Shown piece after piece: positions 1-5,720 of a stretch of 12,458 bases of DNA. The position numbers and the translations under genes were made by a program. Positions within the stretch are counted from its first letter, which is position 1, and each line of letters begins with the position of its first letter. Source of the stretch: Cyanobacteriota bacterium. GTDB taxonomy: Bacteria > Cyanobacteriota > Cyanobacteriia > Phormidesmidales > Phormidesmidaceae. The stretch spans positions 1-12,458 of the forward strand of contig JAQCKL010000072.1 of NCBI GenBank assembly GCA_027592485.1, written 5' to 3'. The notes below the pieces were generated by a model, which saw nothing but the letters and a program-made list of their open reading frames with translations, did no database searches and had not been told where the DNA came from.

Positions 1-535
1 CCCCGATCGCGCCCATTTCCCCCGTCGCAACCGGATCATTGCCGGTCTGAGTCGAGCGATCGCCGTCACCGAAGCGCCCGTCAAATCCGGGGCCTTGATT
101 ACCGCCCGCCTAGCCAATGACTATGGCCGCGAGGTCTATGCCTTGCCCGGTTCTTTAGATAATCCCCAATCTCTGGGGTGCCTCAAACTAATGGAACAAG
201 GGGCACAACTGATTCTGGGGGAAGACACCTTGGTGAAGGCTTTGGGAGCATTGCCCGTCGCCGCCGCAATCACCCCCGCCGCCGGTTCTGCCGGTTCTGC
301 CGAGTCCGGATCGGCTGCGCCAGAACCCGAAGCGGTGCCTGCCGATTTGTCCCCCCAACTGCAAGGGGTCTTGCAAGGTATCCCCACGGAGTCCATGGCG
401 CTGGATGCGATCTCCGCCCAAATGCCCCACCTCTCTATCGGCGATCTACTCAGCGCCCTCACCCAGTTAGAGCTGCTGGGGTTTGTCACCCAACTGCCCG
501 GCAGCCGCTATCAGCGGTTGTCAAACCCCCTCTAG
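1..535 (+). CDS. dprA: DNA-processing protein DprA, 3' part only
   Basis: This is the C-terminal 177 residues of DprA; the frame is open at the left edge (first full codon at base 2) and ends in TAG. DprA binds incoming single-stranded DNA in the cytoplasm and loads RecA onto it during natural transformation. Seen directly: the family motif FPRRNRIIAGLS near the left edge, followed by VTEAPVKSGALITARLANDYGR and VYALPG, which belong to the end of the Rossmann-like DNA-binding fold. A low-complexity Ala/Pro/Ser/Gly linker (bases about 250-340) then leads to a C-terminal winged-helix-like domain of about 60 residues ending GFVTQLPGSRYQR, as in many DprA proteins. The N-terminal half lies outside the window. 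The next gene starts 26 nt downstream on the same strand, so read-through is possible. Identity is secure from the motif and the domain order. Confidence 0.93.
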   Translation, partial: PDRAHFPRRNRIIAGLSRAIAVTEAPVKSGALITARLANDYGREVYALPGSLDNPQSLGCLKLMEQGAQLILGEDTLVKALGALPVAAAITPAAGSAGSAESGSAAPEPEAVPADLSPQLQGVLQGIPTESMALDAISAQMPHLSIGDLLSALTQLELLGFVTQLPGSRYQRLSNPL

Positions 536-561
536 TCTTGTCCCCTAACACCGCCATCACC

Positions 562-1512
562 ATGACCTCAATCCTGAAAGCATTCACCCCAACGCGCACC
601 GCCGCCCCTCTTTGGCTCAGGCTAGGGATTGGCAGCATCGGAGTCGCGACATCCCTGCTAGTGGGCATGAGCCCAGCCCCAGCGGCCACGATCAACTACA
701 CAGCGGATAGCTTTACCGATGGGGTAACCGGCCCAGTCATTGGCGGGGGAGCCTTTGAGCTATACGGCATTGGCTATGTCCAGCAGGGTAATGACTTATT
801 CGTGGGGCTCAACACCAACCTGCCAATCGGTGGTTTTGCCGACACCTCAGTGGTGGGAGGCAGCATCGCCTGGGGGGATATGTTCTTTGATTTCTCCGAT
901 CCGGCACTGAATCTCACCTTTGCAGAAGCCCTAGCAGCGGGATCCATCTATGGCGTTCGCTTCGATACCGCCAATGATTCCAGCGTGGCCCTAGGGGTTT
1001 ACCAGGTGGCAGCAACCAAGAGTGTGGTCCAAACCAACAACGGCTTTGAATCCTTCCAGTCCTATGCGGATCGGGTCAATGGGGTCAACGGAAACCCTTC
1101 TTTAGGGGCAATTCCCCTAGATGGCTCCTACCTGAGTCATACGGACCTCCCTCAAAATGAAATTGCCGCAGGCACCTTTTTGGGAGATGTCACCTTTATT
1201 GATGACTTTAGTACCGTTGGCTTTGCGGCAGACTTTGGCTTTGGCGCTGCCCTGGGCCAAACCGGCAGCTTGACCTATGGCTTCCGGGTCGATAGTTCCC
1301 TGTTCCCAGCAGGAGACTTTGTCGCCCATGTGTTGGCCGAATGTATTAACGATGGCTTAGGCTTTCGGGGAGAGCTGATGGCGATCGCCCCGCGCCCTGA
1401 AACCGAGGAACCGAAGGCAAGTGCGACGGTACCGGAACCAGGCAGTCTGATGGGGATGGCGATCGCCCTAGGGACCTTTACCCTCACCCAACGCCGTCGC
1501 CAATTTCCTTAG
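562..1512 (+). CDS. PEP-CTERM sorting-domain surface protein
   Basis: The product is a predicted secreted protein of 316 residues. The frame is open from about base 178, but translation is placed at the ATG at 562 because a signal peptide follows at once: basic N-terminus, hydrophobic stretch at residues 21-36, and a likely cleavage after APA near residue 43. Before that ATG the frame only shadows dprA. The C-terminus has the full tripartite PEP-CTERM signal: VPEP (PEP at residues 291-293), a hydrophobic segment MGMAIALGTFTL, and the basic tail QRRRQ. By family knowledge such tails are recognised by an exosortase and removed on export to the envelope or extracellular matrix. The middle (about residues 45-285) is Gly/Asp/Phe-rich, beta-type in character, and has a single Cys in HVLAECINDGLG. 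No enzymatic motif is seen. There is no clear Shine-Dalgarno. Its stop codon overlaps that of the convergent gene by 4 nt. Confidence 0.88.
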   Translation: MTSILKAFTPTRTAAPLWLRLGIGSIGVATSLLVGMSPAPAATINYTADSFTDGVTGPVIGGGAFELYGIGYVQQGNDLFVGLNTNLPIGGFADTSVVGGSIAWGDMFFDFSDPALNLTFAEALAAGSIYGVRFDTANDSSVALGVYQVAATKSVVQTNNGFESFQSYADRVNGVNGNPSLGAIPLDGSYLSHTDLPQNEIAAGTFLGDVTFIDDFSTVGFAADFGFGAALGQTGSLTYGFRVDSSLFPAGDFVAHVLAECINDGLGFRGELMAIAPRPETEEPKASATVPEPGSLMGMAIALGTFTLTQRRRQFP

Positions 1513-1700
1513 TCAATTACCCGCAATAGCCCCTGACTTAATGCCTCGTAGACCCGGTCAATGGTCACCTTGTCAGAGGAGGAAAGACTATTTTGGGAAA
1601 ACAAATGCATCAGCCGCTGCTGATCTTGACGGCTAATGCGACGCGTCGAAAGAATTTGCTCAACAATCGATTTTGTTTGGAGGGGTTCAGCAATTTCCAT
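1509..1700 (-). CDS. Small conserved-type cyanobacterial protein (63 aa), function unknown
   Basis: This frame encodes a 63-residue soluble, mostly helical protein. The ATG at 1700 is preferred; an upstream TTG at 1733 would add 11 residues of unconvincing sequence. Features seen: QILSTRRISRQDQQRLMHLF in the first half and KVTIDRVYEALSQGLLRVID at the C-terminus, with alternating charged and hydrophobic residues. I recall small cyanobacterial proteins of this pattern (SRQISREDQ..LM..F, IDRVYEALxxGLLRVVD) annotated only as conserved hypothetical; this is memory, not a search. No Cys, no membrane segment, no signal peptide. Its TAA lies in the same TTAG that ends the convergent PEP-CTERM gene. 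A TTGACA box on the minus strand about 80 nt upstream could be its -35 element. Confidence 0.7.
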   Translation of the reverse strand: MEIAEPLQTKSIVEQILSTRRISRQDQQRLMHLFSQNSLSSSDKVTIDRVYEALSQGLLRVID

Positions 1701-1781
1701 AGGGCACACTGGAACAACAGACAATGAAGGCAAACAGATTTAATCGGGGCGTTCTAATCCTGCTAATCCCTGGGAAATAGA

Positions 1782-1787
1782 TGTCAA
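1782..1787 (-). promoter_or_regulatory. Possible -35 box for the 63-aa gene
   Basis: The minus strand reads TTGACA here, a perfect consensus -35 hexamer, upstream of the small gene starting at 1700. The expected -10 position (about 16-18 nt downstream) holds only TAGCAG-like sequence, a weak match. Reported as a candidate only. Confidence 0.22.
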
Positions 1788-1795
1788 TAGCTTGG

Positions 1796-1837
1796 GCCAC
1801 TTTGCTTATAACACCAAGTATTTGCTGCCACTTTGCT
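1796..1837. repeat. Two 11-bp direct repeats (GCCACTTTGCT), 31-nt period
   Basis: GCCACTTTGCT occurs at 1796-1806 and again at 1827-1837, exact in both copies. The 31-nt spacing equals roughly three helical turns, so the copies would lie on the same DNA face. They lie about 100-140 nt upstream of the small minus-strand gene and may be paired binding sites, or chance. Confidence 0.4.
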
Positions 1838-1965
1838 GATGTGCAAAGCGGCTCTCAGCCTTGTCCTAGAAGGGCTGGCGGCTGCGATAGCATCCCTACT
1901 TTTGCCTGGGTTTTTAACCCTTAACGATTTCGATTAAATCCTTGCCATATCTTTAAATATAAGGA

Positions 1966-1993
1966 TTAATACGGCAAAACCCATCCGTATTAA
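1966..1993. other. Perfect 9-bp inverted repeat (hairpin)
   Basis: TTAATACGG at 1966-1974 is exactly complementary to CCGTATTAA at 1985-1993, separated by a 10-nt loop. Just upstream, AATCCTT (1937-1943) and AAGGATT (1961-1967) form a second 7-bp inverted repeat that shares two bases with the first, so the two folds would compete. There is no T-tract after the main hairpin, so a classical terminator is not supported. It could be an operator or a structured RNA or DNA element. Confidence 0.5.
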
Positions 1994-2103
1994 AGCGTAT
2001 TTGTTAGGGGGATCAAGGAAATCGATGCCAGGGTTTTAAATAACCACGCGCTAACCGTGGGTAAAACCCCTTCCGAAGATATTCCGGCGGATGATAACAC
2101 TAA

Positions 2104-2246
2104 GAGGCTGTTTGCAAAGGGGGTAGGCCGGTATTGAATACGACTGTAGGCAGTCAGTACATCGGTTGTATCCCTGATGCTGCCGTTGCTTGTTCGGGGT
2201 CGTTCCTGTATTCGAATTAACGGGACAAGACTTTTCAAACAGCCTC
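2104..2246 (+). mobile_element. 143-bp MITE, copy 1 (IS5-like ends, TAA target duplication)
   Basis: The element begins GAGGCTGTTTG and ends CAAACAGCCTC, an 11-bp perfect terminal inverted repeat, with partial pairing further in. It is flanked by TAA at 2101-2103 and TAA at 2247-2249. A copy of identical length lies inverted at 7720-7862; hand alignment gives 11 differences in 143 positions (about 92%). No transposase is encoded, so it is non-autonomous. GAG-type ends with 3-bp TNA duplications are known for the IS1031/IS427 groups of the IS5 family; this assignment is inference. Inside, GACTG-TAGG-CAGTC (2142-2155) forms a small hairpin conserved in both copies. Confidence 0.88.
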
Positions 2247-2299
2247 TAAAACCGATGTAGTCGTGGCCAGCCTCGGAGACACAATTCTGATCCTGAGGC

Positions 2300-2321
2300 A
2301 GCTCGTAGACAGCTCGTAGAC
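2300..2321. repeat. Tandem duplication of an 11-bp unit
   Basis: AGCTCGTAGAC is present twice head to tail (2300-2310 and 2311-2321), exact. Since 11 is not a multiple of three, the duplication shifts any reading frame crossing it, and in one plus frame it creates a TAG. Confidence 0.8.
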
Positions 2322-2324
2322 TGG

Positions 2325-2357
2325 GTCGAGCCAGCGTCGAGCCAGCGTCGAGCCAGC
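2325..2357. repeat. Three tandem copies of an 11-bp unit
   Basis: GTCGAGCCAGC is repeated three times without interruption (2325-2335, 2336-2346, 2347-2357), all exact. It follows the unrelated 11-bp duplication by three bases. The identical unit length in two adjacent unrelated repeats suggests slippage or a constraint at about one helical turn. Confidence 0.85.
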
Positions 2358-2488
2358 GAAGACCCAGCGGGGATATTGATCATGATTCAGGGGCTCGGTG
2401 GGTCGGCGGACCTTGTGACCTCACCGGAGTCCTAGTTGGGCAAAACGAGCGATAATAGGGCATTGATAGCCTAACGGGGCCGAAGCTA

Positions 2489-3673
2489 ATGCCCTTCCAG
2501 AGTCGCCTACTCACGTTTTGGGTTCGCCAAACCCAACGCTGGCAAGATCGGGCCGGACAAATGTGGCGGTGGGCTCGACTGCAGGCAACTTGGACCATGG
2601 AAGCCCTGTTATATCCCCTCAGAGGGCTGGGGCAATCCTTAGGGCAGGGCTGCAGACAAGGGCAAGAGGCTGCTTTGGGGGAGGCACCTCAGCAACAGCC
2701 CCAGCTAAAAATAGGCCGGTTCTTGAAAGCTGCAGGGCGATCGCTCCAGCAGTTCTTCACAAAACAGGTCGAGGGTTTTAAGTTATCTCACTCTGTTCAA
2801 GCATTGGGGCAAGGCAAGCAACCGGTGCAGCGCCTTGACAGCGGCTCCGATCGCATATCTGCTTTGTCAGCGATGCCCTCTCAACTTACCGCTGCGCTGA
2901 GAGGGTTACGTCCCGTGGCCTGTTGGGTCTCGTTCCTCAACACCAACCGACAGCGGTATATTCATTGTCGGCAATCGCCTCAGAAAGCCGATGCTTCCAT
3001 GCCCCGTAGCATCTGGGTCTGGATCCAGGCTGCCATCGCTCACTTCTTTGGCACTGACCTTGCCAATCGACGATTGGGGGGTTTTGCCGAGCCCGGTGGG
3101 CGGCTATCTTTCAACACCGATGAAATCAGTGATGACAAGGATGGGTTGGCTTTGCCCTCCTCCTCCTTTGCCATGGTGCTGATTCCAGGCCTGGAGCGCT
3201 GGGTTATTACTGTCCTTAGGGTAATTAGGCGGGGCATCAACGCGGTTATCCCCTGGATACGGGGCGATCGTCCCCTGGCTTTACCTACCCCATCCGTTAC
3301 GTCGCCGCCTCAATGGCCATCCTCCATGCTGCTGCAATCTCAGGGGCTGGGGCCCATGACCGCACCCGCGTCATTCTGTTCCATGGATGGATTGCTGCAG
3401 GGACAGGACAGCGCTTGGGATGACTGGCGGCGGCTAATCGCCCCTGAGTCTGCTGCCCAGTCTCCTTTGCAAACCACTCTAATTGAGGTAAAAGCAACTG
3501 TCATTGGCTATGTGGAATCACCCCTTAGAGTAATGGGGAAGTGGCTTGATGGCGCGATGCGGTGGCTAGAAGATGCTGTCCTAGGGATGCTGAGTGGGCT
3601 CTGGCGATTTGTGCAGTCGCTCAAGCGGCATTGGATGAATTCCCGATCCCAGGCATCAGGTGAAGGCGATTAA
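2489..3673 (+). CDS. Trp-rich hypothetical protein (394 aa), function unknown
   Basis: An intact 394-residue frame with ATG start and TAA stop; no strong Shine-Dalgarno. I do not recognise a named family. What can be seen: about 17 Trp (over 4%, unusually high); an N-terminal amphipathic region (residues about 1-60) full of Trp, Arg and Gln; a Gln-rich variable stretch (about 60-125); and a Pro/Ser-rich middle. The C-terminal block at about 332-382 contains IEVKATVIGYVESPL followed by WLDGAMRWLEDAVLGML, which looks like the best conserved part. I have a memory of similar 'GYVxxPLxxxLxWLD' tails in cyanobacterial hypothetical proteins but cannot confirm it. No signal peptide or clean transmembrane helix; the amphipathic helices suggest membrane association or oligomerisation (inference). 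Its stop overlaps that of convergent thiS by 4 nt. Confidence 0.75.
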   Translation: MPFQSRLLTFWVRQTQRWQDRAGQMWRWARLQATWTMEALLYPLRGLGQSLGQGCRQGQEAALGEAPQQQPQLKIGRFLKAAGRSLQQFFTKQVEGFKLSHSVQALGQGKQPVQRLDSGSDRISALSAMPSQLTAALRGLRPVACWVSFLNTNRQRYIHCRQSPQKADASMPRSIWVWIQAAIAHFFGTDLANRRLGGFAEPGGRLSFNTDEISDDKDGLALPSSSFAMVLIPGLERWVITVLRVIRRGINAVIPWIRGDRPLALPTPSVTSPPQWPSSMLLQSQGLGPMTAPASFCSMDGLLQGQDSAWDDWRRLIAPESAAQSPLQTTLIEVKATVIGYVESPLRVMGKWLDGAMRWLEDAVLGMLSGLWRFVQSLKRHWMNSRSQASGEGD

Positions 3674-3882
3674 CCCCCACCCACAATCGTGACGATTTCT
3701 AGGCGATCGCCGCCCTCCATAACGGTCTCTGGCCAAAACTGACGGTGCAGAATCTCACCGTTGTACTCCACCGCCACTAGGCGGGGATTGAGACCTAGGC
3801 TTTCCAAGAAAACCGGCAAGCAGGTCTGGGGCGGACAGTTTTTCGATTCGCCATTCACCTGCACCTCAATTGGGTCAGCCAT
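3670..3882 (-). CDS. thiS: Sulfur carrier protein ThiS
   Basis: ThiS is the small ubiquitin-like protein that carries sulfur as a C-terminal thiocarboxylate for thiazole synthesis in thiamine biosynthesis, working with ThiF/MoeB-type adenylation and ThiG. The 70-residue product matches the family in length and pattern: IEVQVNGE at the N-terminus, PVFLESLGLNPRLVAVEYNGEI in the middle, and GDRLEIVTIVGGG at the C-terminus with the obligatory terminal Gly-Gly (here three Gly). The ATG at 3882 is chosen over an in-frame ATG at 3906. AAGGAG at 3895-3900 lies 12 nt before the first and inside the second, and the shorter form begins where ThiS proteins normally do. No thiE, thiG or thiF is in the window. 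I looked for a TPP riboswitch upstream and saw none. Confidence 0.92.
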   Translation of the reverse strand: MADPIEVQVNGESKNCPPQTCLPVFLESLGLNPRLVAVEYNGEILHRQFWPETVMEGGDRLEIVTIVGGG

Positions 3883-4083
3883 TGTCAATTGCGGCTCCTT
3901 CGCCATTATCGGTCATGGGTATCGGACCCTAAGGTTAAGCACTCAAACCCTCCCAAAGCGGATATCCCTTGGGTTAAGCCGCTACAACAATACCCAGCAA
4001 CCAGTGTACTGATGTCTGGATATGACTGAGCATGGGCTGATCACAGTAACGCCAAGGGATTGTCCCCAATGACCTTGATGCCG
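3883..4083. other. Intergenic stretch between the S41 protease and thiS
   Basis: About 200 bases lie between two minus-strand genes. It should carry the thiS promoter, but I see no convincing -35/-10 pair. AAGGAG at 3895-3900 is the likely thiS ribosome-binding site. There is a loose 5-bp inverted repeat (AGCGG to CCGCT, about 3957-3984). No gene is seen. Confidence 0.4.
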
Positions 4084-5403
4084 CTACTCTGCAGGGGAAA
4101 GGCCCAGTTGCGGTGGGCTCTGATGGGGTGTTTGATAGGCAATGATGATCGGCTCTAGGGCATTAATCGCCTGAAGCCACTGGACATCCGACGTGGTGGC
4201 TAAAAGTCTGGCATCGTTGTTTAGGGTTTGCTGATCGCGGCTACTAATGGACACATTCACATCGGGGGTGATGCCGCGATGGCTGATATCCGTGCCGTCA
4301 GGGGTGTAGTAGTGGGCAATGGTCACCGCCAAACCCGAACCATCCGCTAGACCATAGAGGGACTGAACCAAAGCCTTACCATAGGTGGTCGTGCCAACCA
4401 CTATGGCCCGTTCATTGTCTTGAAGGGCACCGGTGACAATTTCACTGGAGCTAGCAGAACGGTTGTTGACCAGTACAGCTAGGGGCAAGTCGGTCAGAGA
4501 CGTGCGATTTGCACTAATTTGCTCCGATTCACCGGTGCGATCTTGGGTGAGCACGATGGGCCCCCGCTGCAGCCACAGACGACTAATTTCAATACTGGCG
4601 GAGAGCAGTCCTCCCGGATTCCCCCGAAGATCCAGCACAAAACCGTCTACCCCTTCGGCGGTGAGGCTATTGATGGCCGAGGCCATTTCTGCCGTAGCGT
4701 GGGCATTGAATTCGGCTAGGCGAATATAACCAATGCGATAATTACTGGTTTCCCGCACCGCAAAATTAACGGTGGGCAGGTCAATGCGGGCTCGGGTCAA
4801 GATCACGGTGCGTGGCTGGCTGTCGCTCCGGGAAAAGGTGACGGTAACCTGGCTATTCTCGGCCCCCCTGAGCAATTGGGAAACCCCACTAATGCTTAGC
4901 CGGTCTGTGGACTGACCGTCTACCAGGACGATGCGATCGCCAGCCCGCAAGCCGCTGCGGGACGCAGGAGAATCGGCGATCACCTCTGTGACGATCATGG
5001 CCCGGGTCTCGGGATCGCGGTGCAGTTGTAGCCCGACCCCAGAGACTTCCCCGGCGGTTTGGTCGGTCAGTTCTGAATATTGCTGAGGGTCGAGGAAGCG
5101 CGTATAGGGATCATTGAGCTGCCGTAACTCCTGCTCTAGGGCGCGATAGGCAGCCTCTCGGGAGCTATACTCCTGGCCTAAGAGGCGCTGCCGAGCCGCA
5201 TCCCAATCCACTTGGTTGAAGGTGTCATCGACATATTCACGATCAACAATCTGCCAAGCCTCATCCAAGACCACCTTCGGGCTATCTTCAAATTCTCCAT
5301 GGGCCGGTGCAATCGGCAGCAATGTTGTGACTAAGGCGGTGGCGATCGCACTACCAATCAAAGCGATCGGGGACCGATGGATACGAAGGGAGGAATGGGC
5401 CAT
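4084..5403 (-). CDS. Carboxyl-terminal processing protease, S41 family (CtpA/B/C type)
   Basis: A secreted serine protease that trims C-termini of exported proteins; the cyanobacterial CtpA paralogue matures the D1 protein of photosystem II. ATG at 5403 gives 439 residues, usual for the family, and an N-terminal signal peptide (basic start, hydrophobic 13-33, likely cleavage after AHG near 36); the longer TTG start at 5448 would bury it. Domains: N-terminal helical part with LNDPYTRFL (96-104), PDZ domain (about 117-200, SGVGLQL and LRAGDRIVLVDG), then the catalytic core with VLDLRGNPGG (257-266). The Ser/Lys dyad is present: S318 in NRSASSSEI and K343 in YGKALVQS, plus Gln at K+4. Acts in the periplasm or thylakoid lumen. 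Which Ctp paralogue it is cannot be settled here; the FEDSPK start of the mature part suggests CtpB or CtpC rather than CtpA (weak inference). Confidence 0.93.
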   Translation of the reverse strand: MAHSSLRIHRSPIALIGSAIATALVTTLLPIAPAHGEFEDSPKVVLDEAWQIVDREYVDDTFNQVDWDAARQRLLGQEYSSREAAYRALEQELRQLNDPYTRFLDPQQYSELTDQTAGEVSGVGLQLHRDPETRAMIVTEVIADSPASRSGLRAGDRIVLVDGQSTDRLSISGVSQLLRGAENSQVTVTFSRSDSQPRTVILTRARIDLPTVNFAVRETSNYRIGYIRLAEFNAHATAEMASAINSLTAEGVDGFVLDLRGNPGGLLSASIEISRLWLQRGPIVLTQDRTGESEQISANRTSLTDLPLAVLVNNRSASSSEIVTGALQDNERAIVVGTTTYGKALVQSLYGLADGSGLAVTIAHYYTPDGTDISHRGITPDVNVSISSRDQQTLNNDARLLATTSDVQWLQAINALEPIIIAYQTPHQSPPQLGLSPAE

Positions 5404-5720
5404 GGACAACCGGATATCAGGATGAATAGGGCAAACTATGGGGCTCAAACCAGACGGTGGGATAAGAAGCGATCCGTCGCCACTATAGGTAGAAAATCTG
5501 CAGGCAGAAACCCTGCCCCAAGTTTAGCCAAGATCGCTAACAACGCCCACTCCCAACCTGGGTTGTGAACTCGGAAAATCTTCCCACTAGAACCGTCTGG
5601 ATGATCTGTGTAGATCCAGTCTATGTAGACCCAGTCCATGGGGAAAAGTTGCTGAAGCTTGACCCTTTTAGGGTCGCCAACAGAAGGGTGGGGGCATGCT
5701 ATCGCTATAGCAGTGGCCAT
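5404..5720. other. Divergent intergenic region with a 15-bp tandem repeat
   Basis: About 317 bases separate the protease (leftward) from the DUF218 gene (rightward), so it must hold both promoters. The plus frame is open here from 5565, but the translation (VDPVYVDPVHG) arises from a 15-bp tandem repeat at 5609-5638 with two mismatches. The minus frame is also open, with low-complexity His/Pro content. I take both as non-coding. No consensus promoter stands out. Confidence 0.45.
5609..5638. repeat. 15-bp tandem duplication with two mismatches
   Basis: TGTAGATCCAGTCTA (5609-5623) is followed directly by TGTAGACCCAGTCCA (5624-5638), 13 of 15 identical. It lies in the divergent promoter region. 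Confidence 0.65.

Larger units (their letters stand above)
1994..2435 (+). pseudogene. Possible wrecked gene interrupted by the MITE
   Basis: The plus frame starting after the TAA at 1991-1993 reads coherent-looking protein (GIKEIDARVLNNHALTVGK) up to the MITE. If the MITE plus one TAA duplicate is removed, it continues as TKTDVVVASLGDTILILRQL. It then stops at a TAG created by a second copy of an 11-bp tandem duplication (2311-2321). Removing that copy as well keeps the frame open to the TAG at 2433-2435, about 94 codons in all. No good start codon is present: only a GTG at 2057 inside the frame. I do not recognise the product. Because two edits were needed and I chose the frame, chance remains a real alternative. 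Confidence 0.27.
1701..2488. other. Gene-poor interval with repeats, hairpin and MITE
   Basis: No intact gene is seen over almost 800 bases on either strand. The interval holds, in order: two 11-bp direct repeats (1796 and 1827), an AT-rich segment with a perfect hairpin (1966-1993), a 143-bp MITE (2104-2246), a possible decayed reading frame on the plus strand, and two blocks of 11-bp tandem repeats (2300-2357). Composition changes from AT-rich around 1920-2040 to GC-rich after 2260. It looks like a site that tolerates insertions and repeats. Confidence 0.6.

Noticed and set aside
136..489. Minus-strand frames opposite dprA
   Set aside because: They mirror the dprA coding sequence and give low-complexity Ser/Pro/Ala peptides without motifs.
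178..561. Long N-terminal extension of the PEP-CTERM frame
   Set aside because: It overlaps dprA in another frame, is Arg/Gly/Pro-rich noise, and would bury the signal peptide that begins at the ATG at 562.
1990..2238. 82-codon minus-strand frame covering MITE copy 1
   Set aside because: It runs from the MITE into flanking DNA that is absent from the other copy, so it is not a transposase or a host gene.
2300..2357. CRISPR array
   Set aside because: The 11-bp units are contiguous with no spacers, so this is a simple tandem repeat.
3883..4083. TPP riboswitch controlling thiS
   Set aside because: I looked for the THI-box core (CTGAGA and the ACCTGA-type element) on the minus strand upstream of thiS and did not find it.
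5565..5720. Upstream start for the DUF218 protein
   Set aside because: The added 52 residues come partly from a 15-bp tandem repeat and place the membrane anchor in the interior; ATGs at 5721 or 5751 fit better.
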